In this document: positions 23,317 through 30,641 of the stretch, piece by piece
Layout: each line of letters starts with the position of its first letter
Position numbering within the stretch: position 1 is the first letter of the stretch
Origin: Bacteroidota bacterium
Lineage (GTDB): Bacteria; Bacteroidota; Bacteroidia; Flavobacteriales_F; PHOS-HE28
NCBI GenBank assembly: GCA_963169595.1
Contig: CAUJFM010000145.1
Coordinates: forward strand, 1 to 41,553
Direction of reading: 5' to 3'
DNA: 41,553 nt
Translations under genes and position numbers: made by a program
The notes under the pieces: model-generated
What the model saw: the letters and a program-made list of their open reading frames with translations, nothing else
Databases searched by the model: none
What the model was told of the DNA's origin: nothing

Positions 23317-25324
23317 ACACGCCCTGCGCCGGATCGCGGAACTGAGCCGCGAGATCGAGCGTCACAATCACCTCTACTATGTGGAGGCCGCGCCGGTCAT
23401 CAGCGACCGCGACTTCGATCACCTGTTGAAGGAGCTCGAGGAACTGGAGGCGCGCTTCCCGGACCTCGCCGATCCCAACAGTCCCACCAAACGTGTTGGT
23501 GGGGACATCACCAAGAGCTTCCCCGTGGTGCCACACCGGTACCCCATGCTCTCGCTGTCCAACTCCTACAGCCGAGAGGAAGTGGCCGAGTTCGTGGCGC
23601 GTGTGGAGAAGGCCGTGGGGAGCACCACCTATGTGATGGAGCTCAAGTATGATGGCGTGGCCATCAGCCTCACCTATGCGGACGGTCAGCTGGTGCGCGG
23701 TGTCACCCGTGGCGATGGGGAGAAGGGGGAGGAGATCACCGCGAACATCCGTACCATCCGGGCCATCCCGCTGAAGTTGCGTGGGCACGACTGGCCGAAG
23801 GAGATGGAGGTGCGCGGCGAGGTGGTCTTCACCCGGAAGCAGTTCGACAAGCTGAACGAGCAGCGCCGACGCGATGGCGAGGAGCCCTATGCCAACCCGC
23901 GCAACACGGCCGCCGGCACCCTGAAGCTGCAGGACAGCGCCGAGGTGGCCCGCCGCGGATTGGATAACTTCATCTATGGCCTGCAGAGCGATCACCTGCC
24001 TTCGCGCAGCCACTACCAGAACGTGCTGAAGGCCCATGAATGGGGCTTCAGGACACCGGACCCCCAACGCCGGTTCATCGGTCAGGCGCAGGACCTGGAG
24101 GGTATCATGGCCTTCATCGACCATTGGGATACGCACCGCCACCAGTTGGAGATGGACATCGATGGGGTGGTGGTGAAGGTGGACGACCTGCGCGTGCAGG
24201 AGGAGCTCGGCCTCACCGCGAAGAGCCCGCGCTGGGCCATCGCCTTCAAGTTCCAGGCCGAGCAGGCGCTCACGGTGCTCAGGAACGTCATCTTCCAGGT
24301 GGGCCGCACCGGTGCCGTGACCCCCGTGGCCGAACTGGAACCCGTGCTGCTGGCCGGCACCACGGTAAAGCGCGCCTCGCTCTTCAATGCCGATCAGGTG
24401 GCCCGTCTGGACCTGCACATCGGCGATACGGTGCGCGTGGAGAAGGCGGGCGAGATCATCCCGCAGGTGGTGGGCGTGGAACTGAAGGAACGTCCTGCGC
24501 ATGCACATCGTGTCCACTTCCCGCACGATTGCCCCGAGTGCGGCACCCCCCTCATCCGGCTGGAAGGCGAGGCGCAGCACTACTGCCCCAACGAGCACCT
24601 GTGCCCGCCGCAGATCACCCGCCGCATCGAGCACTTCGTGGCGCGCAAGGCCATGGACATCGAGGGGCTGGGCGGCGAGACCGTGGAGGAACTGTTCCGC
24701 GCCGGCCTCGTGCGCAACGTGGCCGACCTCTACGACCTCACGGAAGCGCAGCTCCTGGGCCTGGGCAAGGGCTGGGGCGAGAAGAGCGCGCGGCAGGTGG
24801 TGGAGGGCGTGGCCGCCAGCCGTGCCATCCCCTTCGAGCAGGTGCTGTTCGCCCTGGGCATCCGCCATGTGGGCGAGACCGTGGCCAAGCGCATCGCCCG
24901 TGCCGTGGGCGACATCGACACCCTGATGGGCATGGGCCAGGAGGAACTGGAGCGCATTGATGTGGTGGGCCCGGTGATCGCCGAGAGCATCGTGGATTTC
25001 TTCGCCGCACCCGGCAACCGGGCCGTGCTGGAGCGGCTCCGCAGCGCCGGGCTCCAGTTCGCGGTGCTCGAACGCAAGGGGCCCGCCAGCGACAAGCTCG
25101 CAGGCAAGAGCATCGTGGTGTCGGGTGTTTTCCGGAACTTCAGCCGCGACGGGATCAAGGAGACCATCGAGGCGCATGGCGGCAAGGTGAGCGGATCGAT
25201 CAGCCGGAAGACTTCCTTTGTGGTGGCCGGCGACGATATGGGGCCTGCCAAGCGCGCCAAGGCCGAGGAGCTCGGGGTGCCGGTGATCGACGAGGACGAA
25301 TTCACGCGGATGATCGGGGAATGA
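23306..25324 (+). CDS. ligA: NAD-dependent DNA ligase LigA
   Basis: A 672-residue LigA with all domains. Domain Ia is at the N-terminus (HNHLYYVEAAPVISDRDFD). The adenylation motif KYDG has its active lysine at about 114. The OB fold contains VGRTGAVTPVAELEPV, the four-cysteine zinc finger reads CPECGTP and CPNEHLC, helix-hairpin-helix repeats follow, and a C-terminal BRCT domain begins near LAGKSIVVSGVF. It seals nicks in replication and repair. Length and motifs are normal. The ATG at 23306 overlaps the upstream gene by 11 bases; an earlier in-frame start would add residues without similarity. The stop overlaps the DUF6913 start by ATGA. Confidence 0.97.
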   Translation: MDREHALRRIAELSREIERHNHLYYVEAAPVISDRDFDHLLKELEELEARFPDLADPNSPTKRVGGDITKSFPVVPHRYPMLSLSNSYSREEVAEFVARVEKAVGSTTYVMELKYDGVAISLTYADGQLVRGVTRGDGEKGEEITANIRTIRAIPLKLRGHDWPKEMEVRGEVVFTRKQFDKLNEQRRRDGEEPYANPRNTAAGTLKLQDSAEVARRGLDNFIYGLQSDHLPSRSHYQNVLKAHEWGFRTPDPQRRFIGQAQDLEGIMAFIDHWDTHRHQLEMDIDGVVVKVDDLRVQEELGLTAKSPRWAIAFKFQAEQALTVLRNVIFQVGRTGAVTPVAELEPVLLAGTTVKRASLFNADQVARLDLHIGDTVRVEKAGEIIPQVVGVELKERPAHAHRVHFPHDCPECGTPLIRLEGEAQHYCPNEHLCPPQITRRIEHFVARKAMDIEGLGGETVEELFRAGLVRNVADLYDLTEAQLLGLGKGWGEKSARQVVEGVAASRAIPFEQVLFALGIRHVGETVAKRIARAVGDIDTLMGMGQEELERIDVVGPVIAESIVDFFAAPGNRAVLERLRSAGLQFAVLERKGPASDKLAGKSIVVSGVFRNFSRDGIKETIEAHGGKVSGSISRKTSFVVAGDDMGPAKRAKAEELGVPVIDEDEFTRMIGE

Positions 25325-25890
25325 AGTTGTTCGACCGCCTGAAGGAATGGATGGGCATCCGCCGCCTCCTGCGCGACCTGCCGCAGGACCGCAGGCCCGT
25401 GGCCCGCAGCATCGCCGTGGCCCGCAAGGTGGCCATCGTCTATGTGGTGGAGGATGAGACCGCCCACAATCAGGTGCGCAACTATGTGCGCCGCCTCAAG
25501 GAGGAGCTGGGCATCACCAACATCATGGCGCTGGGCTACAGCGATGAGAAGGCCCTTCCGCACTATCTCCACGCCAAGCTCAACTTCGACGCCATCTGCC
25601 AGAAGGACCTCAACTGGTACCGCATCCCGCAGGGCAACACCGTGCAGAACTTCATGGCCGAGGAGTATGAGATCATCATCGACCTCACCCTGCAGGACCG
25701 CCTGCCCATCCAGTACATCATGGCCAAGAGCCGCGCCCGCTTCAAGGTGGGCCGCTGGAGCGAGAGCAACAAGAAGATCCTGGACATGATGATCGACATG
25801 GCCGGTTCCCAAAGCCTGCCGCAGCTCATCCAACAGGTTCACCACTACCTGCTCATGCTCAATTCCAAGCACGAGCCGTCCCTCAACTGA
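25321..25890 (+). CDS. DUF6913 family protein
   Basis: A 189-residue protein of the Bacteroidota-restricted DUF6913 family. Visible features are a basic N-terminal helix (MKLFDRLKEWMGIRRLLRDL), a beta-strand KVAIVYVVEDE, the NYVRRLKEELGITNIMALGYSD helix-strand, and the conserved QKDLNWYRIPQG followed by YEIIIDLTLQDRLPIQYIMAKSRARFKVG. Function unknown. It is joined to ligA by an ATGA overlap and followed closely by dapA (23-base gap), an arrangement retained in many Flavobacteriia. The fold looks like a small alpha/beta domain; no catalytic residues can be named. Confidence 0.85.
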   Translation: MKLFDRLKEWMGIRRLLRDLPQDRRPVARSIAVARKVAIVYVVEDETAHNQVRNYVRRLKEELGITNIMALGYSDEKALPHYLHAKLNFDAICQKDLNWYRIPQGNTVQNFMAEEYEIIIDLTLQDRLPIQYIMAKSRARFKVGRWSESNKKILDMMIDMAGSQSLPQLIQQVHHYLLMLNSKHEPSLN

Positions 25891-25913
25891 TCCTCATTCA
25901 TCGCGTTCCTCAC

Positions 25914-26807
25914 ATGGACCCTCGTTTCCGCGGCCTCGGTGTCGCCCTCGTCACGCCCTTCCGTTCCAATGGCCAGATCGACTATGCTGGTCTGGAGAAG
26001 CTCATCGACCACCAGATCGCCGGTGGCGTGGACTATGTGGTGAGCATGGGCACCACTGGTGAGAGCGTCACCCTCACCAAGGCCGAGAAGAAGGAGCTCC
26101 TCGCGCAGACCATCGGCTTCGTGCGCAACCGCGTGCCCGTGGTGCTGGGCGTGGGTGGCAACAACACCGCCGAGGTCATCGAGAGCCTCAATGCCTTCGA
26201 CATGGACGGCGTGGACGCCATCCTCAGCGTGAGCCCCTATTACAACAAGCCCACGCAGGAGGGCATCTATCAGCACTACAAGGCGATCGCCCAGGTGGCG
26301 CTGCGGCCCATCATCCTCTACACCGTGCCCGGCCGCACCGGCAGCAACATGACGGCCGAGACCACCCTGCGGCTGGCCCGGGACTTCAAGAACATCATCG
26401 CCATCAAGGAGGCCAGCGCCAACCTGGACCAGATGGGCCGCATCCTCAAGCACAAGCCGAAGGACTTCATGCTCATCAGCGGCGACGATGCGCTCACCCT
26501 GCCCATCATCGCCATGGGCGGTGTTGGTGTGATCAGTGTGGTGGGCAACGCGCTGCCCTGGGAGTTCAGCACCCTGGTGAACGCGGCGCTGAAGGGCGAC
26601 CTCGATACCGCCCGCCGCGAGCATCTGCGCCTCATCGAGGTCATCGACCTGCTCTTCGTGGAAGGCAATCCCGGCGGCATCAAGGAGACGTTGAAGATCC
26701 TCGGCATCTGCGGGAACGCGGTACGTCTGCCGCTGGTGAACGTGAGCGAGGCCACCTCCAGGAAGCTCTACCAGGCCTTGGCGGATGCGGAGGTGGTGAA
26801 GCTGTGA
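25914..26807 (+). CDS. dapA: 4-hydroxy-tetrahydrodipicolinate synthase
   Basis: A 297-residue DapA, an aldolase-type TIM barrel that condenses aspartate semialdehyde with pyruvate in lysine and diaminopimelate synthesis. GTTGES binds the pyruvate carboxylate. The catalytic tyrosine lies in ILYTVPGRTGSNM, and the Schiff-base lysine in IIAIKEASANLDQM. GDDALTLPIIAMGGVGVISVVGN completes the active site. The length is normal. It is the last gene of the prmC-ligA run, starting 23 bases after DUF6913. Eleven bases after its stop begins the first of two palindromes that bracket the ATPase gene. Confidence 0.97.
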   Translation: MDPRFRGLGVALVTPFRSNGQIDYAGLEKLIDHQIAGGVDYVVSMGTTGESVTLTKAEKKELLAQTIGFVRNRVPVVLGVGGNNTAEVIESLNAFDMDGVDAILSVSPYYNKPTQEGIYQHYKAIAQVALRPIILYTVPGRTGSNMTAETTLRLARDFKNIIAIKEASANLDQMGRILKHKPKDFMLISGDDALTLPIIAMGGVGVISVVGNALPWEFSTLVNAALKGDLDTARREHLRLIEVIDLLFVEGNPGGIKETLKILGICGNAVRLPLVNVSEATSRKLYQALADAEVVKL

Positions 26808-26817
26808 GCCCTCTCAT

Positions 26818-26857
26818 GTGGCTGGAAATTCGCCACGCCATGGCGAATTTCCAGCCA
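26818..26857. repeat. Palindromic repeat R1 (first bracket of the ATPase module)
   Basis: A perfect 17-base-pair inverted repeat. The left arm TGGCTGGAAATTCGCCA is at 26819-26835 and the right arm TGGCGAATTTCCAGCCA at 26841-26857, with a 5-base CGCCA loop. It ends one base before the ATPase stop codon and starts 11 bases after dapA. An almost identical copy lies at 28136-28176, beyond the ATPase promoter. It may also work as a two-way terminator, although no T-run follows. Confidence 0.92.
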
Positions 26858-26858
26858 T

Positions 26859-28094
26859 CTACCACTCCCACAAGGCGCTCAACGGCACCGCGTGGATGTC
26901 CTTGTCGAAAGGTGTGATGCCCAGGCCCGGGTGCAGCAGGATGCCGCGCAGCCACTTGTCGCCCGCCACTTCCCGCAGGTGCTTCAGCCCGGCCACATCG
27001 TTGCTGCCAACGGCCATGGCGGCCTTCACCTCGATGCCCACGATGCGGCCCTTGTTGTCCTCCAGCACGATGTCCACCTCACGGCCCGCCTCGGTGCGGA
27101 AGTGGTAGGCCTTCACCCGCGCTTTGCTCCACCCGGCCAGCTTCCGCAGCTCGTTCAGCACGAAGGTCTCCAGCAACGGCCCGAAGGACGGGCTTTGGAG
27201 GATGTCCGCCGGCTTGTCGATGCCCGCCAGATGCGCCGCGAAGCCGCTGTCGGCCAGGTGCAGTTTGGGGGCCTTCACCAGCCGCTTGCCCCGGTGCGCG
27301 TGCCAGGCCTCCACAGGTGTGCTCAGGAAGGTGGCCTCCAGCAGGGCCATGTACCGCCGCATGGTGCTGTGGGGGATGTCCAGCGTCCGTGACAGGTCCG
27401 CCAGGTTCAACAGACCACTGCTCCGCACCGCCAGCGCCTGCAACAGCCGGGGCAGATCGGTGAGCCCGGTGATATTGCTGATATCCCGTACGTCCCGTTG
27501 CAGGATGCTCGTAATGTAGGCGCCGTACCACGCGCCCCTGCGCGCCGGGTCCTTGCGGGTCATCACCTCCGGGTAGCCACCGGCGATCACCCGTGCGGCG
27601 ATCTGCTTGCGCTCCAAGGCCGTGGGGTCCGTCATCTTCGGCCTGGCCGCGAAGACCTGGTCGATGAAGGTGCTCTTCCGGCCCGCCAGTTCATCCTGTG
27701 CGAAGGGGTACAGGGGGAGTATCTCCATCCGTCCGGCCAGGGAGTCGCCCAGCCGGGGCAGCACCAGCACGTTGGCGCTGCCCGTGAGCAGGAACCGCCC
27801 CGGTCTCCGGTCACGGTCCACTGCGGCCTTGATGGCCCGGAAGATGTTGGGCGCGTTCTGCACCTCGTCGATCACCGCCAGCCTGCCCAGCCCCTGGATG
27901 AAGGCGGGCGGGTCGTTCAGCGCGGCCTCCAGGGTGGGGTGGTCATCCAGCGTCACGTAACGGGCGCCCCGCTCCCGCGCGATGGCCTTCACCAGTGTGG
28001 TCTTGCCGGTCTGCCGCGCGCCGTGCAGCAGCACCACGGGGGTGTCCTTCAGCGCGATATCCACGGCATGTCTCAGGTTCCTGGACCGTTCCAT
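26859..28094 (-). CDS. ATP-binding protein, AAA_14/DUF4143 family
   Basis: A 411-residue ATPase. Walker A is GARQTGKT at about 25-32, Walker B-like LAVIDEVQNAP lies near 80, and the sensor LLTGSANVLVLP follows. The GGYPEVM and YITSILQRDVRDI segments mark the AAA_14-to-DUF4143 transition. The C-terminal part ends in a nuclease-like fold segment (FRTEAGREVDIVLEDNKGRIVGIEVKAA) resembling the D-(D/E)xK pattern of PD-(D/E)XK nucleases. The family is widespread, patchily distributed and of unknown function. The ATG at 28094 has a promoter element 4 bases upstream; the longer frame (to 28220) would read through the palindrome and is rejected. Bracketed by palindromes R1 and R2, it looks like an inserted module between dapA and the exonuclease gene. 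Confidence 0.9.
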   Translation of the reverse strand: MERSRNLRHAVDIALKDTPVVLLHGARQTGKTTLVKAIARERGARYVTLDDHPTLEAALNDPPAFIQGLGRLAVIDEVQNAPNIFRAIKAAVDRDRRPGRFLLTGSANVLVLPRLGDSLAGRMEILPLYPFAQDELAGRKSTFIDQVFAARPKMTDPTALERKQIAARVIAGGYPEVMTRKDPARRGAWYGAYITSILQRDVRDISNITGLTDLPRLLQALAVRSSGLLNLADLSRTLDIPHSTMRRYMALLEATFLSTPVEAWHAHRGKRLVKAPKLHLADSGFAAHLAGIDKPADILQSPSFGPLLETFVLNELRKLAGWSKARVKAYHFRTEAGREVDIVLEDNKGRIVGIEVKAAMAVGSNDVAGLKHLREVAGDKWLRGILLHPGLGITPFDKDIHAVPLSALWEW

Positions 28095-28098
28095 GTTA

Positions 28099-28106
28099 CG
28101 AAGATA
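28099..28106 (-). promoter_or_regulatory. Predicted -7 element of the ATPase gene, leaderless start
   Basis: TATCTTCG on the minus strand, ending 4 bases before the ATG at 28094. It lies inside the palindrome-bracketed module, so the module carries its own promoter. Confidence 0.5.
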
Positions 28107-28135
28107 GCTTTGGACGTATGGATATTGGTCATGAA

Positions 28136-28176
28136 GTGGCTGGAAATTCGCCACATCATGGCGAATTTCCAGCCAC
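28136..28176. repeat. Palindromic repeat R2 (second bracket of the ATPase module)
   Basis: An 18-base-pair perfect inverted repeat (arms 28136-28153 and 28159-28176) with a CATCA loop. Its 17-base arms are identical to those of R1 at 26818-26857; the copies differ only in two loop bases and the outermost pair. It is 70 bases before the exonuclease start. Confidence 0.92.
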
Positions 28177-28227
28177 GTGTTCCGGGCCTGCTCCTGGAAG
28201 GTGTGTCCGGGAAGCGCCACGGCATGC

Positions 28228-28235
28228 TACCTTGC
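28228..28235 (+). promoter_or_regulatory. Predicted -7 element of the exonuclease gene
   Basis: TACCTTGC, a two-mismatch variant of TAnnTTTG, ending 10 bases before the ATG at 28246. Confidence 0.4.
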
Positions 28236-28245
28236 CATCATTCCC

Positions 28246-28857
28246 ATGGACTTCCTCGCCCTCGACTTCGAGACCGCCACACCGCAGGCCGACAGCCCCT
28301 GCGAACTGGGCATTGCCGTGGTGCGTGGCGGGGTGGTGCGCGAGGTGCGCAACTGGCTCATCAAGCCGCGGCAATGGCCCTACTTCAGCCCATGGAACGT
28401 GGCCGTGCACGGCATCCGGCCCGATGACGTGGCCTCGTCGCCGCGCTGGGACGACATCTGGGAGGAGGTCGCGGACCTGCTGGACGGCAGCACGGTGGTG
28501 GCGCACAATGCGGCCTTCGACATGACGGTGCTCCGCAGCACGCTCGCCAGCCACGGTCTGCCGCATCCCACCTTCCATTACTTCTGCAGCGTGAGCATGG
28601 CACGCCGGGTGTGGCCTGGTCGCACCTCCTACGGCCTCGGGCCCATGTGCGCCTTCCACGGCATCCCCCTGCGACACCACCGCGCAGGCAACGATGCCGA
28701 GGCCACGGCCGAGCTGGTGCTGCGTGCCACCGCCAACAAGGCAGACAGCGACATCGCCCGATTCCTGCTGGACACCAAGGTCAAGGTCGGGGCGTTCTAT
28801 CCCGGCGGGCACCGCACACCCGGCGGCAAGGTGGTGACCGCGGCCTTCCCGGGTTGA
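28246..28857 (+). CDS. DnaQ-like 3'-5' exonuclease (DEDDh family)
   Basis: A 203-residue exonuclease domain protein. ExoI is FLALDFETA (D7, E9 bind metal). ExoII is VVAHNAAFDMTVL with its aspartate. ExoIII is HRAGNDAEATAEL, giving the DEDDh histidine and final aspartate. All catalytic residues are present. It resembles the epsilon-type proofreading domain and free-standing DnaQ homologues; whether it proofreads for a polymerase or acts in repair is not visible. The ATG at 28246 gives the family start; the frame is open to 28177 but that part overlaps R2. It is probably monocistronic. Confidence 0.9.
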   Translation: MDFLALDFETATPQADSPCELGIAVVRGGVVREVRNWLIKPRQWPYFSPWNVAVHGIRPDDVASSPRWDDIWEEVADLLDGSTVVAHNAAFDMTVLRSTLASHGLPHPTFHYFCSVSMARRVWPGRTSYGLGPMCAFHGIPLRHHRAGNDAEATAELVLRATANKADSDIARFLLDTKVKVGAFYPGGHRTPGGKVVTAAFPG

Positions 28858-28877
28858 CCGATCGCGGCGCGCGGCGG

Positions 28878-29327
28878 TCAGTCCACCTTCACGTACATCT
28901 TCCGGATGCGCATCAGCGGCCCGGGGCAGTGCGTGCCGTGGCAGTTGGCACAGCTCTGCACCAAGGCGTTATACGCCTGCTTGCGGTCCTTCCGCGCGGC
29001 CTTGTACAGCGCATCCATCTTCTGCTGGTAGTCCTTGCTGAAGGTGGGGAAGGTGATCGGGTCTATGTGCATGCCGTCTGTGGGCGTGGCCGACATCAGC
29101 TTCGCGATCTCCTTCGGGTACGGAGGCAGCTTCTTGTCCCCCCGGTTGATCGCGGCCTTCACGCTGTCCGCGTGCGCGGCCATGGTGCGCATCAGCAGGG
29201 CCAGTTCGCTGGGCGGTGCCACTTCCTGCACCACTGCCGCTGCGGGTTCCGCATCGGGCCGTGCGGCGAAGCAACCGGCAAGGGCGATGATGAGCACAAG
29301 AACGGTGAGGTGGGGCCGGGTGGTCAT
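28878..29327 (-). CDS. Cytochrome c-type lipoprotein, 149 aa
   Basis: A short lipoprotein: signal peptide TVLVLIIALAGC with lipobox cysteine at about 19, a helical middle (ELALLMRTMAAHADSVKAAI, DYQQKMDALYKAARKDRKQAYNALVQ), and a C-terminal heme-binding CXXCH motif CANCHGTHC. The heme site at the end of a helical domain resembles cytochrome c' and related four-helix proteins rather than class I cytochromes. The protein is probably anchored in the periplasm and transfers electrons or binds small ligands. The ATG at 29327 is preceded at 5 bases by a promoter-like TACCTTTCG. It converges on the exonuclease gene with a 20-base gap. Confidence 0.85.
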   Translation of the reverse strand: MTTRPHLTVLVLIIALAGCFAARPDAEPAAAVVQEVAPPSELALLMRTMAAHADSVKAAINRGDKKLPPYPKEIAKLMSATPTDGMHIDPITFPTFSKDYQQKMDALYKAARKDRKQAYNALVQSCANCHGTHCPGPLMRIRKMYVKVD

Positions 29328-29333
29328 GCGATC

Positions 29334-29341
29334 GAAAGGTA
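29334..29341 (-). promoter_or_regulatory. Predicted -7 element of the cytochrome gene
   Basis: TACCTTTC followed by G on the minus strand; that G is 5 bases before the ATG at 29327. A one-base register shift from TAnnTTTG, otherwise like the leaderless class. Confidence 0.4.
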
Positions 29342-29389
29342 AGAAGCTGCCCTGCGCCTGTCACAATGGCCGTGCCGGACCCGAGGCCC

Positions 29390-29397
29390 GATCTTTG
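29390..29397 (+). promoter_or_regulatory. Predicted -7 element of the rhomboid gene
   Basis: GATCTTTG, one mismatch to TAnnTTTG, ending 13 bases before the ATG at 29411. Confidence 0.45.
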
Positions 29398-29410
29398 GTC
29401 CATCCGCCCC

Positions 29411-30181
29411 ATGCAGCCGGTGCACATCCCTGTTCCCCATCCACGCCGCCCCTCGCGCATGGCCCTCACCGCCATCCCGCCGGCGCTGGTGGTGCTCGTG
29501 CTGGGCGCCATCCACATCATCAATGGGGCCTTTGAGCTGGACCTGGCCCGCTACGGACTGCTGCCCCGCACGCTGAAGGGGCTCATCGGGGTGCTCACGG
29601 CCCCGCTGTTGCATGGCGACCTGGAGCACCTGCTCAACAACGCCTTTTCGGGCTTCGTCCTGGGATGGGCGCTGCTCTATTTCTATCCGCGCATCGCCGG
29701 CCGCGTGGTGGCCTATGGCTGGTTGGTCACCGGCGTGCTGGTGTGGCTGGTGGGCCGCCCGGATCACCACATCGGGGCCAGCGGCGTGGTCTACACCATG
29801 GCGGCCTTCCTGTTCACCTCGGGCATCATCCGCAACCAGCGCACCTTGATGGCCCTGGCGCTGCTGGTGGTCTTCCTCTATGGCAGCATGGTCTGGGGCA
29901 TGTTCCCGCTTGTGCCGCGCATCAGCTGGGAGAGCCATCTGTTCGGCGCCATCGTGGGCGTGGTGCTCGCCGTGGCCCATCGCCAGGTCCCGCCCGCCGT
30001 GCAGGACCCGGTCATCGTGCTCGATGATCCCGATGACGAGGATGATCCACAGCCCTTGGAGGGCACGGACCCCGGTGATGAGGTGGATGAGCGCCGACTG
30101 AAGTGGGAGCGGGAGCTGCGAAAAGGATCGCCCCGTCGGGAGGACGGGGCGATGACCACAACGTGGGATGACCTCGGTTGA
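29411..30181 (+). CDS. Rhomboid family intramembrane serine protease
   Basis: A 256-residue rhomboid protease with about six transmembrane helices between residues 22 and 190. The HGDLEHLLNNAFSG loop is at 68-81, the catalytic serine lies in GASG at 122-125 (S124), and the catalytic histidine in SHLFGAIVG (H176). It should cleave membrane-bound substrates within or near the bilayer. The C-terminal 65 residues form a charged soluble tail (VLDDPDDEDDPQ, ERRLKWERELRK). The end of that tail is encoded inside a perfect hairpin that serves as the terminator of the converging META gene. An ATG at 29459 would shorten the N-terminus by 16 residues without losing helices. Confidence 0.92.
   Translation: MQPVHIPVPHPRRPSRMALTAIPPALVVLVLGAIHIINGAFELDLARYGLLPRTLKGLIGVLTAPLLHGDLEHLLNNAFSGFVLGWALLYFYPRIAGRVVAYGWLVTGVLVWLVGRPDHHIGASGVVYTMAAFLFTSGIIRNQRTLMALALLVVFLYGSMVWGMFPLVPRISWESHLFGAIVGVVLAVAHRQVPPAVQDPVIVLDDPDDEDDPQPLEGTDPGDEVDERRLKWERELRKGSPRREDGAMTTTWDDLG
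30127..30153 (-). terminator. Intrinsic terminator of the META/dnaN side, inside the rhomboid coding region
   Basis: A perfect 11-base-pair stem (ATCGCCCCGTC/GACGGGGCGAT) with a GGGAG loop. Read on the minus strand it is followed by CCTTTTCG, 32 bases past the META stop codon. It lies within the last 20 codons of the rhomboid gene. Confidence 0.8.
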
Positions 30182-30184
30182 TCC

Positions 30185-30595
30185 TCACTGCGCCTTCAGC
30201 GCGGCGAGCTCTTTCCCGGCGCCCAGCAGCTTCAGCAGACCGCCTTCCATCTTGTAACCGTCCACCTGGCGAAGCAGCCCGGTGATGGCGTTCTCGGTGG
30301 GCTGGATGCCCTCACAGTACTTCTTGGTGCTGCCGATGTCGGAGAAGCTCAGGGCCGTACCCTCCATCTTGTAGCCGCCCATCAAGCGGTTGCAGCCGCC
30401 GAAGCCCTGCAGTTGGTCCCCGGCCAGTTGCAGCCACGGCAGCTCGGTGCCTTCGGGCAGCTTCAGGGCCTCGCCGGCAATGGATTGGAACACCCACTTC
30501 TTGTCCAGGAGGGACGTCATCTCCCCGGCCTTGTTCTTGCACGTGTTGGCGCTCAGGATCATCAGCAGGGAAAGGGCCAGGGCAAGCTTTTTCAT
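30185..30595 (-). CDS. META domain-containing protein (HslJ-like), 136 aa
   Basis: An exported protein with a signal peptide (MKKLALALSLLMILSANTC; the cysteine suggests a lipoprotein but the lipobox is imperfect). A META/HslJ domain follows, recognisable from LDKKWVFQSIAG, then LQGFGGCNRLMGGYKMEG (the typical GFGGCN motif), and ENAITGLLRQVDGYKMEGGLLKL at the end. META proteins are small envelope or secreted proteins linked to stress resistance in some bacteria; the role here is unknown. It lies 46 bases after dnaN on the same strand with no terminator between, so dnaN transcripts may include it. It ends 3 bases from the converging rhomboid gene. Confidence 0.88.
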   Translation of the reverse strand: MKKLALALSLLMILSANTCKNKAGEMTSLLDKKWVFQSIAGEALKLPEGTELPWLQLAGDQLQGFGGCNRLMGGYKMEGTALSFSDIGSTKKYCEGIQPTENAITGLLRQVDGYKMEGGLLKLLGAGKELAALKAQ

Positions 30596-30641
30596 GGGGT
30601 TGACGGCTTGGTCAGAGCGTACTGTACCGATCGCGTGCCGA

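Noticed and set aside
23273..25177. Minus-strand 634-codon open frame opposite ligA
   Set aside because: His-, Leu- and Gly-rich shadow of a GC-rich coding strand; ligA on the plus strand is complete and well conserved.
26818..28176. REP/RAYT system
   Set aside because: The palindromes are REP-like in size, but the gene between them is a P-loop ATPase without the HUH and tyrosine motifs of RAYT transposases.
28095..28220. Extended N-terminus of the ATPase
   Set aside because: It would be encoded by the palindrome R2 and the promoter region; family members start near the ATG at 28094.
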